Assembly: GCA_049680625.1 (NCBI GenBank)
Contig: JBAUID010000190.1
Span: 62,001-126,000 of the forward strand
From: JAUIAI01 sp049680625
GTDB taxonomy: Bacteria > Pseudomonadota > Gammaproteobacteria > Burkholderiales > Burkholderiaceae_E
Direction of reading: 5' to 3'
DNA: 64,000 bases
The notes under the pieces are model-generated. The model was given only the letters and a program-made list of their open reading frames with translations. It did no database searches and was not told the DNA's origin. Position 1 is the first letter of the stretch; every line of letters starts with the position of its first letter. Below, one piece after another: positions 17,792 to 26,884 of this stretch. The position numbers were made by a program, and so were the translations under genes.

Positions 17792-20700
17792 GTGAACAAC
17801 AAGTCGTCGCAGCAATCGAATTTACTGGCTGACCCTCCGAACGCAAATTCGGGGTCAGCGCTTTCCCATGAGCCGCAGCCAGCGCCGACGCGCTCATGGT
17901 CTCCGTGGTGGCGGCGACTCACCCTCGCACTGATCGCGGCGTATTTTGTGCTGGGCGCCATGCTATTACTGGTGCGCGACGTGATTTGGCCGGATCTTGG
18001 CCGTTGGCAGTCCAATGTTGAACTCCTGCTGTCAAAATATACAGGCCAGGAGGTTCATATAACCGGCCTGGCGGGCGAGTTTTCCGGGTTCAGCCCGGTC
18101 GTCCGGGCTGAAAGCATTCGTATTGCCCGGCGGGGTGGTGATGAACTCTTCTCTGCATCTCAGATTAGTGCGGCTTTAAACTGGCGAACCCTGGTTCGTT
18201 GGACACCCGTGCTCGAATTTCTGAGCAGTCGGAAAATGTCGGTGCGTATCGAACGGATATCCGATACCCACTTGGCAATTGCCGGGCGCCAGTTTGCGCT
18301 TCCCGACTTGTCGGGGTTTGATATCGCGACGCCGCGATCAGAGCTGAAGCGCTGGCAATTACCCGAATGGTTGATGGCAGAACAAGGATTCCGACTGGAT
18401 GAAGTCGACGTCGAATATCGTGACTCGAAACTAGGTACTGCATTCATTGCTTCGGGCGTAACGGTGCTGTCTCACGAACGCGATGGTCAGCGCAGCCTGA
18501 TGATGGACATCCCGCGTTTGAGTGGGCAGAACGGGTCCGTTCAACTGCGCGCGACCCTGGGCAAAACGTCGCCCACATCAATGACTGAGCAATCACTAGG
18601 CAAAGTGCGATGGCACGGGGATGCCTGGATCAAGATTACCGATTTTGATAGCGGACAAGTGGCTGCTCTGATGCGGCAACCGCTTGTCTTGCAGCATGGT
18701 GAATTCAGTGGCCAGGCCTGGTTCTCGCTGGTTGACAGTGCGCCGGCTAATGCCCGACTCATTCTTTCCGGGGCTGATGTCGGTCTGCTGGCTGAACAAT
18801 CCACAGCTGAGTTTCGTTCACTAGGAGCGCAGATTGATGCTGTCTGGGCGAACAACGGCAATGTAAAACTGACGGTTAGCAAGGCCCAGGCAACGGATGT
18901 AGACGGCAACCAGCTCACCGTTGACGACAGCAGTCATACCGCCACCCTGAATACGGCCTTCCAGCCGGTCCAGGCACGTTTTTCTTTGCGGGCCTTCGAT
19001 GCGAAACGCTTTCATCAGTTTGCGATGAGATTGCCGATTCCGACGGACATGCGAAATCAGTTTGCACGTTTGTCCCTGTCTGGCAAGGTGGCGAGTCTGC
19101 AGATGGAATATGACGCCAGCAATGGTCCAACCCGCTACATCATTGACGCAACTTTTGAGCGACTGGGGATTGGCTATGATCTTGACAAAAACCGGGTAGC
19201 GCCAAAGCAGTGGGCGCCACGCCTGCCATCAGCGGAAAATATTTCCGGCAATGTAATTGTCACCGAAAAACAGGGCACGGCACGCATTTTTGGCAACAAA
19301 GCAGCAATTAGTTTCCCGGGCGTGTTTACGCAACCGCGCATCCCTTTTGATACCCTGAGTGCCGATGTTAGCTGGCAGGTCAGACCTGATCGTTTGCCGG
19401 TCAATGCGAACGGTACAGGTCGTCCCGATGTTGTTGTACAGGTCCGCAACCTGGCATTTTCCAATGCCGACAGCGAAGGCGAGGTTAACGCCAGCTTTCA
19501 GACGGCGGCAAAAGGCCCCGGCATTATTGATCTGTCGGGTAAGCTGGTCCGGGCTGACGCAAGCCGGGTTTACCGATACCTGCCAATGAAAATTCCGGGC
19601 AAGGTGCGCGACTGGGTGCAGGAATCTTTTGTGGCCGGAAAGTCGCAAGATGTTCGTTTTGTCCTGAAAGGTGACTTACGGGACTTCCCGTTCCGGGAGC
19701 CTGGTAGCGGCGAATTTGTGATTGATGCCAAGGTAAACGATGGCCGTTTCAGATATGCGCCGGACTGGCCGGTCATCGACAATATGCAGGCAAGAGTCAA
19801 GATCATCCGCGGCGGCCTGGACGTTAGCTCCCCCAGCGCCCGGATTTACGGCGTTGGCTTAAAAGAGACAAAGGCGGTTATCGCAGACTTTAGAAATTCT
19901 GTCCTCAAAATAGATGGCATAGCCGTCGGTTCAGCGCAGGAGATGGTGCGCTACGTGAACAACAGTCCAATTGGAAAGCGTATCGATGGGTTTACGACCA
20001 ATACCCGGATATCGGGGAAGGCGACAACCCGGCTGAGCTTGAGTCTGCCGTTAAAAAACTTTGATGATTTTCGGCTTGAAGGCGCGTCGACCCTAAATAA
20101 GGCCAACGTGCTGTTGACAGACTTCCTGCCCCCGTTTTCCGGGGTCACGGGTACTTTGTTGTTCTCGGAAACAGGTATTGCAATCGAAAAAATGACCGGT
20201 TCGGTACTTGGCGGTAAAGCCAGCGTAACCGCCCGGAGTCCTCAGCGGGGCCAGACCGAAGTGCTAATTAGTGGTCGTAGCAGTGCTGCCGGATTGCGCA
20301 AGTTCGGCAACAATTTGTTAACCCGTTCGGTCAAGGGTTCAACAAACTATCAGGCATCGATTCGGGTTAACCGCGGTGTACCAACCATTGTTGTCACGTC
20401 GGCGTTAGAAGGTCTGGCGCTAGAGATGCCGCCGCCGCTGTATAAGCGGGCTGAGGTCAGTTTGCCGATGACGGTCGAAATGAGTCCGATTGGCAAAACG
20501 AATAACGGTGTGTCGGCTGACCAGTTATCCGTGTCGGTGCCCGAGGGCCGGGTCAGTATCGTCTTGCAGCGCAAACGAAACGACAAGGGGCAGATGCGGA
20601 TTACCCGGGGTGTCCTGGCCGTAGGCGCAGAGACTGCGCCGGTCTTGCCTCAGGATGGATTGCGGGTCTCGGTTACCGGTACTTCGGTCAATGCTGACCG

Positions 20701-21925
20701 CTGGATCGACTTCTGGTCAGCAGATCAACAAGTGATGACAAAAGCGCAGCGCAGGTCCGAGCCTCTTACGGGCGGGGCCCCGCGTTCGGGTTATTTTGCC
20801 GGCTTTGACCTTATCCCATCCGAGGTGACCTTACTGGCTCCGAGTGCGCGCTTTCTGAATAAGCGTTATCACGATGTTGTCCTGGGCGCGACCCGGGTCA
20901 AGCAGCAATGGCGCATGAACCTGTCAAGCCGGGAAGCGAATGGCTACCTGTCCTATGCGGGTAACGCCAATACAGCCAAGGCTTTGTTATCTGCGAGATT
21001 CAGTCAGCTGAATATTCCAGAAAGCGAGGTTTCCAGTTTTGAACGCATGATTTCAGAATCCCGGTTTTCGCTGCCAGCGATGGATGTTCAGGCCGAACAA
21101 TTCACGCTGCAAGGCCGGCCAATGGGCCGGCTGAGTTTGCAGGCGGTCAACCGGCAGAGTCAGTGGCTGATTAGCGAATTATCATTGCAGCACCCGTCTG
21201 CCCGCTTTGCTGCATCCGGCAGATGGTGGGTTGGTGACACCTCGCCTCGCGGTAACACACGTCTGAACTTTGATCTTGATGTTCAGGATGCCGGGGCCTT
21301 ACTCACTGATCTTGGCATGCCAAAAACTCTGAGTGGCGGACTCGGAAAAATTGGCGGCATTCTGCAGTGGGGTGGTACACCTTTTGCGCCGGATCTGGCG
21401 ACCCTCGGGGGCGAGCTATCGATCGCTCTGGGGCGGGGCCAATTCCTGAAAACTGAGCCGGGCATGGCCAAGCTGGTTGGTGTTCTGAGCCTGCAGGCCT
21501 TACCCCGTCGTTTGTCACTGGATTTCACCGACGTATTTCAAAACGGCTTCGCATTTGATGCCATTGTTGGTCAGGCTGAGATCAACAAAGGCGTTGTCAA
21601 AACGGATTCGTTGTTGATGCACGGGGTGCAGGCTGAAGTGCTCATTGCCGGAACCGCTGACATGGCAAGCGAAACGCAGGACTTATCAGTGAAAGTTGGT
21701 CCACATATCAATGCCGGCATTGCGTCACTGGCCTATGCCGCCCTGGCCAACCCGGCAATTGGCCTGGGTACTTTGCTGGCGCAGATCATTCTGGACAAAC
21801 CGCTAAAAGAGATTTTTGGTCACGAGTTTCTCGTGACCGGACCATGGAGTGCTCCAAACGTAGCTGAAGTGAATCGTTTCGAAGAAGACTTAGACGATAC
21901 CAATTCAGCTTATTCACCCGGGTAA
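17792..21925 (+). CDS. yhdP: YhdP-family AsmA-like envelope protein
   Basis: This very large protein (1,377 residues) has one N-terminal membrane helix (about 43-63) and a long beta-rich periplasmic body, as in the TIGR02099/DUF3971 family. In E. coli, YhdP helps move phospholipids to the outer membrane as a bridge-like member of the AsmA family. C-terminal AsmA features include the DLDVQDAGALLTDLG region and GTADMASETQDL followed by conserved hydrophobic segments (about 1,280-1,340). The start is a GTG with no strong ribosome binding site. The gene lies between glnE and tldD. Confidence 0.93.
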   Translation: MNNKSSQQSNLLADPPNANSGSALSHEPQPAPTRSWSPWWRRLTLALIAAYFVLGAMLLLVRDVIWPDLGRWQSNVELLLSKYTGQEVHITGLAGEFSGFSPVVRAESIRIARRGGDELFSASQISAALNWRTLVRWTPVLEFLSSRKMSVRIERISDTHLAIAGRQFALPDLSGFDIATPRSELKRWQLPEWLMAEQGFRLDEVDVEYRDSKLGTAFIASGVTVLSHERDGQRSLMMDIPRLSGQNGSVQLRATLGKTSPTSMTEQSLGKVRWHGDAWIKITDFDSGQVAALMRQPLVLQHGEFSGQAWFSLVDSAPANARLILSGADVGLLAEQSTAEFRSLGAQIDAVWANNGNVKLTVSKAQATDVDGNQLTVDDSSHTATLNTAFQPVQARFSLRAFDAKRFHQFAMRLPIPTDMRNQFARLSLSGKVASLQMEYDASNGPTRYIIDATFERLGIGYDLDKNRVAPKQWAPRLPSAENISGNVIVTEKQGTARIFGNKAAISFPGVFTQPRIPFDTLSADVSWQVRPDRLPVNANGTGRPDVVVQVRNLAFSNADSEGEVNASFQTAAKGPGIIDLSGKLVRADASRVYRYLPMKIPGKVRDWVQESFVAGKSQDVRFVLKGDLRDFPFREPGSGEFVIDAKVNDGRFRYAPDWPVIDNMQARVKIIRGGLDVSSPSARIYGVGLKETKAVIADFRNSVLKIDGIAVGSAQEMVRYVNNSPIGKRIDGFTTNTRISGKATTRLSLSLPLKNFDDFRLEGASTLNKANVLLTDFLPPFSGVTGTLLFSETGIAIEKMTGSVLGGKASVTARSPQRGQTEVLISGRSSAAGLRKFGNNLLTRSVKGSTNYQASIRVNRGVPTIVVTSALEGLALEMPPPLYKRAEVSLPMTVEMSPIGKTNNGVSADQLSVSVPEGRVSIVLQRKRNDKGQMRITRGVLAVGAETAPVLPQDGLRVSVTGTSVNADRWIDFWSADQQVMTKAQRRSEPLTGGAPRSGYFAGFDLIPSEVTLLAPSARFLNKRYHDVVLGATRVKQQWRMNLSSREANGYLSYAGNANTAKALLSARFSQLNIPESEVSSFERMISESRFSLPAMDVQAEQFTLQGRPMGRLSLQAVNRQSQWLISELSLQHPSARFAASGRWWVGDTSPRGNTRLNFDLDVQDAGALLTDLGMPKTLSGGLGKIGGILQWGGTPFAPDLATLGGELSIALGRGQFLKTEPGMAKLVGVLSLQALPRRLSLDFTDVFQNGFAFDAIVGQAEINKGVVKTDSLLMHGVQAEVLIAGTADMASETQDLSVKVGPHINAGIASLAYAALANPAIGLGTLLAQIILDKPLKEIFGHEFLVTGPWSAPNVAEVNRFEEDLDDTNSAYSPG

Positions 21926-22000
21926 GTTGCTGTTGACGGAGAAGCCGCCAAAACACGACGTTTCTGTTGTTGTCTTTTCCCGGAAAACAACTAGTTGCTG

Positions 22001-22006
22001 TACGAT
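22001..22006 (+). promoter_or_regulatory. -10-like hexamer before tldD
   Basis: TACGAT ends 6 bases before the tldD ATG at 22013. There is no ribosome binding site. A 13-base palindrome TTTTCC-C-GGAAAA lies just upstream at 21975-21987 and could be an operator. Confidence 0.3.
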
Positions 22007-22012
22007 CGAACC

Positions 22013-23476
22013 ATGAAAATTGCTGAAAATCCCGCCCTTGAAGCAATCGAATCCGCTCGCAAGGTTTTGCTTGAGCCCTTCGATTTAAATGAATCAAAAA
22101 TCCTGTCGGCACTGAGCACAGTATTTGAACACCGCGTCGATTTTGCCGACTTGTACTTCCAATTCACCCGCAGCGAAGGCTGGTCCCTGGAAGAAGGCAT
22201 CGTCAAAGGCGGCAGTTTTAGCATTGATCAAGGTGTTGGTGTCCGAGCCGTTAGCGGTGAGAAGACGGCGTTTGCTTATTCGGATGAGATAAGCCTGGAC
22301 GCATTGCAATCCGCGGCCCGGGCGACCCGCACAATTGCACGGGCCGGAGGTGGGTCCAAAAGTCTGGCAAGTAAACTCAAACCCGCTAGCCGACATGTTT
22401 TGTATGGCACCCAGGACCCAATTTTGGGCATGGGTGCTTCTGCAAAAGTTGCTTTGCTCGAGAGGGTCGAGAAAATGGCGCGCTCGAAAGACCCGCGAGT
22501 CAGCCAGGTGATGGCCAGTATCAATGCAGAACACGACATTATTCTGGTAGCACGCTCTGACGGTCTGATTGCGGCAGACGTACGCCCATTAGTGCGATTG
22601 TCGATCTCGGTGATAGCCGAACAGAACGGTCGACGCGAGCAAGGGTACTCGGGTGGCGGTGGCCGTTTCGAACTGACCGATTTAAACGACGAGTTGCTGG
22701 AGCGGCATGCGTCTGAGGCGGTAAGGTCTGCCCTTGTGAACCTCGATGCGCGTCCGGCGCCAGCTGGGTCCGTGCCGGTCGTGCTTGGCCCCGGTTGGCC
22801 TGGCGTATTACTGCATGAAGCCGTTGGTCACGGTCTTGAGGGTGATTTTAATCGCAAAGGCTCGTCGGTGTTCTCGGGCAAGATCGGTCAGCGGGTGGCA
22901 TCTCGTGGGGTTACCGTGGTTGACGACGGCACTATAGAAAAACGTCGCGGTTCCTTAAATATTGATGATGAAGGTAATGCGACCCGGCGCAATGTCCTGA
23001 TCGAAGATGGCATCCTGAAGGGGTACTTGCAAGACAGCTTAAACGCACGTCTGATGAAAACCGAATCGACGGGCAGTGGTCGTCGTGAGTCGTATGCGCA
23101 TCTGCCAATGCCGCGCATGACAAATACGTTCATGATGGGTGGAAAAACCGAACCGGGTGAAATTATCGAATCACTGGACCGTGGGCTTTACGCGGTGAAC
23201 TTTGGCGGCGGCCAGGTTGACATTACCAACGGAAAGTTTGTGTTTTCTGCTTCGGAAGCCTACTGGGTTGAGAACGGCAAAATCCAGTATCCGGTAATTG
23301 GCGCGACCTTGATCGGAAACGGCCCCGAATCGATGAACCAGGTCACCATGATTGGCAACGATATGAGCCTGGACAGCGGAATCGGCGTGTGTGGCAAAGA
23401 CGGCCAGAGTGTGCCGGTTGGGGTTGGTCAGCCGACCCTGCGAATTGAAGGGCTGACAGTCGGCGGGACAGGCTAA
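22013..23476 (+). CDS. tldD: Metalloprotease TldD
   Basis: TldD is the catalytic subunit of the TldD/TldE zinc protease, which degrades unfolded peptides and processes some modified peptides and antitoxins. The 487-residue protein contains the zinc site HEAVGHGLEGDFNRKGS in the C-terminal half, followed by VDDGT and RRESYAHLPMPRM, all typical of TldD rather than TldE. No tldE/pmbA is in the window. The frame is open upstream to a TTG at 21995, but the ATG at 22013 fits the family. The gene ends 34 bases before the DAHP synthase promoter. Confidence 0.96.
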   Translation: MKIAENPALEAIESARKVLLEPFDLNESKILSALSTVFEHRVDFADLYFQFTRSEGWSLEEGIVKGGSFSIDQGVGVRAVSGEKTAFAYSDEISLDALQSAARATRTIARAGGGSKSLASKLKPASRHVLYGTQDPILGMGASAKVALLERVEKMARSKDPRVSQVMASINAEHDIILVARSDGLIAADVRPLVRLSISVIAEQNGRREQGYSGGGGRFELTDLNDELLERHASEAVRSALVNLDARPAPAGSVPVVLGPGWPGVLLHEAVGHGLEGDFNRKGSSVFSGKIGQRVASRGVTVVDDGTIEKRRGSLNIDDEGNATRRNVLIEDGILKGYLQDSLNARLMKTESTGSGRRESYAHLPMPRMTNTFMMGGKTEPGEIIESLDRGLYAVNFGGGQVDITNGKFVFSASEAYWVENGKIQYPVIGATLIGNGPESMNQVTMIGNDMSLDSGIGVCGKDGQSVPVGVGQPTLRIEGLTVGGTG

Positions 23477-23509
23477 GCGATTCCGGCGCCCCGCCCCCGG
23501 AATTGACGG

Positions 23510-23538
23510 TTGCCTATCGATCACCAACTGGGTACACT
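23510..23538 (+). promoter_or_regulatory. Promoter of the aromatic leader-DAHP synthase unit
   Basis: The -35 TTGCCT (23510-23515) is separated by exactly 17 bases from the -10 TACACT (23533-23538). The predicted transcript start near 23545 lies about 25 bases before the leader peptide GTG. Confidence 0.7.
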
Positions 23539-23568
23539 GGGCCCTCGAATTTAGAAAGGTTCTAGCTG

Positions 23569-23640
23569 GTGACTCCTTTTGCATACTTTTATTTTTGGTT
23601 CTTTGGCTTTCCTGCCTCTGGCGGGCTGAGTCGGGACTGA
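23569..23640 (+). CDS. Phe/Tyr/Trp-rich leader peptide of DAHP synthase attenuator
   Basis: The 23-codon reading frame starts at GTG with an AAAGG ribosome binding site 9 bases upstream. The peptide reads MTPFAYFYFWFFGFPASGG then LSRD. Codons 4-14 hold six Phe, two Tyr and one Trp. Translation would therefore slow when any charged aromatic tRNA is scarce. Ribosome position would decide between an antiterminator and the terminator at 23671-23699. Segment 1 (CCTGCC, 23611-23616) can pair with GGCGGG (23620-23625). Segment 2 (23617-23624) can instead pair over eight positions, one of them G-U, with the left arm of the terminator (23672-23679). The stop codon lies past segment 2, as expected for a transcription attenuator. 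Confidence 0.85.
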   Translation: MTPFAYFYFWFFGFPASGGLSRD

Positions 23641-23670
23641 TCGCGCAAAACAGCATCAACTCGAATACAG

Positions 23671-23699
23671 ACCGCCGGACTCTCCGGCGGTTTTTTTTT
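23671..23699 (+). terminator. Attenuator terminator before DAHP synthase
   Basis: A 9-base-pair stem (ACCGCCGGA with TCCGGCGGT) closes a 3-base loop and runs into nine consecutive T residues. This is a strong intrinsic terminator placed upstream of the coding region, so it must be regulatory. Its left arm is also complementary to 23617-23624 inside the leader peptide frame. Confidence 0.92.
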
Positions 23700-23907
23700 G
23701 ATTTTTAGTTGTAGAAGAAGCAGAACACGAACCCCCGGAACTGGCCCCAACCAAGAGGAAATCGGCGTGGAAAACGCAGAACTTTCAACAGAAATAGTTG
23801 CAGCCACCAACAGATTGAAGCCGTCCGGGCCGCTCATCCATGAACAGGCGAGACCTCGCCTGAATTTATCCGTCGTCCGGCAGGCCCAGGCGCACCTGAG
23901 GAGAACC

Positions 23908-24987
23908 ATGCAGACAATCAGCCAGAACCCGACGCTTCCGGTAACCGATGACACCCGAATCGCCCGCATAACCGAAGTTTCGCCTCCGTCACATCTGATT
24001 CGGGAGTTCGCGTTATCTGACCGGTCTGCCCAAACGGTATTCGAAGCGCGTCAGCGGTTACACAACATACTTAACGGTGCCGACGACAGGCTGTTGGTTG
24101 TTATCGGACCGTGTTCGATTCACGATGCTGTCGCCGCTCGTGAATACGCGTCTCGGTTGATCGAACAAGCCAGCCGGTTCAGTGATGATCTTGAAGTGGT
24201 CATGCGAGTTTACTTTGAAAAACCGCGCACAACCGTTGGTTGGAAAGGGCTCATTAACGATCCGGATCTTGATGGCAGTTTCCAGATCAATAAAGGCCTG
24301 CGCATGGCTCGCGAGTTGTTACTCGACCTTGCTGAGTCCGGGTTGCCGGTTGGCAGTGAGTTTCTCGACATGATCACACCGCAGTACATTGCTGACTTGA
24401 TTTCGTGGGGGGCTATTGGTGCCCGGACAACTGAGTCCCAGGTGCATCGCGAACTGGCGTCAGGCTTGTCATGTCCGGTCGGATTTAAGAACGGGACTGA
24501 CGGCAATTTAAAAATAGCGCTCGATGCTGTTAAAGCGGCTTCCAATCCGCACAACTTCTTGTCGGTTACCAAGGGTGGACACTCCGCCATTGTTTCGACC
24601 AACGGAAACAGTGATTGCCATGTCATTTTGCGCGGCGGGAAGGCGCCAAACTATGATGCCGAGGGCGTAAATGCCGCCTGTGCCCAGGCTACCGCGGCCG
24701 GTATGGACTGCCGGCTCATGATTGATGCCAGCCATGGCAACAGCAGCAAAAATCCAGAGAATCAACCCAAGGTGATCGACAACATCGCGACCCAGTTGGG
24801 CGCTGGAGAAAAGAGAATTTTTGGGGTTATGGTCGAAAGCCATCTTGTTGCTGGCAGCCAGGCAATTCAGTCGGGAGCCGAGCTCACCTATGGGCAGAGC
24901 ATCACCGACGGCTGCATCGGATGGGAGGACAGCGTCAAAGTTCTGGAGCGCCTGGCCGTGGGAGTGCAGGCACGCCGTGCTGCCTGA
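23908..24987 (+). CDS. aroG: 3-deoxy-7-phosphoheptulonate (DAHP) synthase, type I
   Basis: The enzyme condenses phosphoenolpyruvate and erythrose 4-phosphate, the first step of aromatic amino acid synthesis. The 359-residue product carries type Ialpha signatures: VVIGPCSIHD, YFEKPRTTVGWKGLINDP (substrate and metal binding), GARTTESQVHRELASG, GFKNGTDG and DASHGNSSKN. The ATG at 23908 follows a strong ribosome binding site (TGAGGAGA) and gives E. coli-like length. The frame remains open to 23698, and a GTG at 23767 with AAGAGGAAA upstream would add 47 residues. Expression is predicted to be controlled by the upstream leader peptide attenuator. Which feedback isozyme (Phe-, Tyr- or Trp-sensitive) it is cannot be decided, so the symbol is tentative. 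Confidence 0.95.
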   Translation: MQTISQNPTLPVTDDTRIARITEVSPPSHLIREFALSDRSAQTVFEARQRLHNILNGADDRLLVVIGPCSIHDAVAAREYASRLIEQASRFSDDLEVVMRVYFEKPRTTVGWKGLINDPDLDGSFQINKGLRMARELLLDLAESGLPVGSEFLDMITPQYIADLISWGAIGARTTESQVHRELASGLSCPVGFKNGTDGNLKIALDAVKAASNPHNFLSVTKGGHSAIVSTNGNSDCHVILRGGKAPNYDAEGVNAACAQATAAGMDCRLMIDASHGNSSKNPENQPKVIDNIATQLGAGEKRIFGVMVESHLVAGSQAIQSGAELTYGQSITDGCIGWEDSVKVLERLAVGVQARRAA

Positions 24988-25074
24988 TGTGGTGCCGCTG
25001 GTCTGATCGACAGCTTGATGTGTGGAAAAAAGGCTGCAAAGCTGTTGTTTACTGACAGTGACCTCTGATTTCCG

Positions 25075-25083
25075 TGATATAAA
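25075..25083 (+). promoter_or_regulatory. Extended -10 promoter element
   Basis: TG-A-TATAAA lies 26 bases before the ATG at 25109. Between them sits the ribosome binding site CCGGAGA. A CTGACA at 25052-25057 is a weak -35 with 20-base spacing. Confidence 0.5.
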
Positions 25084-25108
25084 TTTAGCGATCTAACCGG
25101 AGAAAAAG

Positions 25109-25732
25109 ATGGAAGCAACGCAGTCACAGGCTCCCACACAGACTGATGGATCCGCAAGTACTGAACTGCCTGAACCGAGCGAACAAGCGCCGGTCGGGCG
25201 TAAGACCCCGCACGAACGGCTGCTCGCCCTTGGGCTTAAACCTGTCGGCAGGGCCAGCGAGTACTCTGATCAGATCTACAACCTGATGGCAAAGACGCCG
25301 TTGTTTTCAGGTCTCGATGTTGATGAAACCCGCAAACTGGGGGCTTTCATGTACGTGTATGAGGCCCCGGCAGGCATTACCCTGATCCAGGAGGGCGAAA
25401 CCGGCGACTTCATGATGTTGCTGATGAACGGCATGGTTGATGTACTGCGCCGTAATCGCTACAACTATCCGTCCCGAATTGCGGTCGCTCACTCTGGGCA
25501 CGCCCTTGGCGAGATGTCGATGTTTGACGGTGAGCCGCGATTTGCATCATGCGTGACCCTGGAGCAAAGCCGGGTCGCCGTACTAACCCGGGACGCGATG
25601 ATGCTGGTGTTGTCAGACGAACCCAAGTTGGGTAACAAAATTATGCTCAAACTGGTGCAACTGTTGTCCGAACGGCTGCGTCAGACCAGTGCAAAACTGG
25701 TGTCCTACCTGGAAGCAGCGCGCGAAACCTAA
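25109..25732 (+). CDS. Cyclic-nucleotide-binding domain protein without DNA-binding domain
   Basis: The 207-residue protein has a polar N-terminal tail (about 1-55) and one cyclic-nucleotide-binding beta-roll (about 65-185). Its phosphate-binding cassette appears as GHALGEMSMFDGEPRFAS. There is no helix-turn-helix after the C-helix, so it is not a CRP-type regulator; it may sense a nucleotide or c-di-GMP and act through a partner protein. A well-formed ribosome binding site (GGAGA, 9 bases upstream) and an extended -10 precede it. It is monocistronic, 121 bases after the DAHP synthase gene. Target and ligand are unknown. Confidence 0.85.
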   Translation: MEATQSQAPTQTDGSASTELPEPSEQAPVGRKTPHERLLALGLKPVGRASEYSDQIYNLMAKTPLFSGLDVDETRKLGAFMYVYEAPAGITLIQEGETGDFMMLLMNGMVDVLRRNRYNYPSRIAVAHSGHALGEMSMFDGEPRFASCVTLEQSRVAVLTRDAMMLVLSDEPKLGNKIMLKLVQLLSERLRQTSAKLVSYLEAARET

Positions 25733-25776
25733 GTTGTCCAGGTGCCAGACAACGCCGGGTTCATTGAGAATTAGGC

Positions 25777-26823
25777 ATGGTGAGATCGCGGATGCCTAAA
25801 TTCGCTTTTCTTGACGATTACAGCGAAGGTTGTCATCCTCAAATTCTAAAGGCGCTCGAGTCAACCAACGCAATACAACAAGCCGCCTACGGTGACGATG
25901 CATATTGTATTGAAGCCAGGCGCTTAATCGCCGCACAGCTGCAACCGGCAACGGCGGCGATTCATTTTGTTCCGACCGGAACGATGGCGAACCTGCTGTG
26001 TATTGCGGCATGCCTCAAACCCTATGAAGCGGTCATTTCAGCCAGTTCAGGGCATATTGCGTTGCGTGAGGCTGGTGCTGTCGAAGCCACCGGTCACAAA
26101 ATAATTACGGTGCCTGGTACGAACGGCAAACTGACCCCGGCTGATGTTCAGCGGGTTCTGGACAGTAATGCCCACTTTCCCCATATGGCCCGTCCGAGAA
26201 TGCTTTACATCTCGAATGCAACGGAATACGGCACTGTCTATCGGCGCAGTGAATTGCAGGCGCTGGCCAGCTTGTGTCGGCAAAAAGATCTGCTACTGAT
26301 GATTGACGGTGCTCGAATTGGGGCAGCGCTATCATGCAGCGCAAGTGACGTATCGCTAGCGGATATCGCGTCATTTGCCGACATATTCTGGATTGGCGGC
26401 ACCAAAGCGGGCGCTATGTTCGGCGAAGCCATTGTTATTGGCAATCGCAAATACGAAGACGACATTGGCTTTCACATCAAGCAACGTGGCGCCATGTTGG
26501 CTAAGGGTCGGGTTCTCGGAGTTCAGTTTGCAGAACTGTTCCGGGACGGATTGTTTTTTGATCTGGCAGCACATGCCAACGCCATGGCCACGCAATTATC
26601 GGCCGGGATCGTGGGAGCTGGTTATTCCCTGGCAGCGGAAACTGAGTCGAACCAGGTTTTTCCACTGCTACCCGATCGTCTTATCGAAGCTTTGCGAGAG
26701 CAATTTGACTTTCATACCTGGGAGGGCCGGGACGATGGTCAATCAGTCATTCGCCTGGTTACTTCCTGGGCCACCGATGCGGGTCAGGTCAAGCGGTTTA
26801 TTGGCCACTTGAAGCCGAACTGA
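25777..26823 (+). CDS. Low-specificity threonine aldolase-like PLP enzyme
   Basis: The 348-residue fold-type I PLP enzyme resembles L-threonine aldolases and beta-eliminating lyases, which split L-threonine or L-allo-threonine into glycine and acetaldehyde. The key segments are the N-terminal DDYSEGCHP, FVPTGTMANLL, the cofactor aspartate region LLMIDGARIGAAL, and GGTKAGAMFGE, whose Lys should bind PLP. The start ATG at 25777 has a GAG-rich upstream; ATG at 25792 is an alternative. Glycine production would connect it to the glycine cleavage operon 3.5 kb downstream, but this is inference. Confidence 0.88.
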   Translation: MVRSRMPKFAFLDDYSEGCHPQILKALESTNAIQQAAYGDDAYCIEARRLIAAQLQPATAAIHFVPTGTMANLLCIAACLKPYEAVISASSGHIALREAGAVEATGHKIITVPGTNGKLTPADVQRVLDSNAHFPHMARPRMLYISNATEYGTVYRRSELQALASLCRQKDLLLMIDGARIGAALSCSASDVSLADIASFADIFWIGGTKAGAMFGEAIVIGNRKYEDDIGFHIKQRGAMLAKGRVLGVQFAELFRDGLFFDLAAHANAMATQLSAGIVGAGYSLAAETESNQVFPLLPDRLIEALREQFDFHTWEGRDDGQSVIRLVTSWATDAGQVKRFIGHLKPN

Positions 26824-26884
26824 CGAACAACCGATAACTATCGCGCGGTAATCAGGAACGGTGGGGCAGTGCGGGCTCCGCGTG

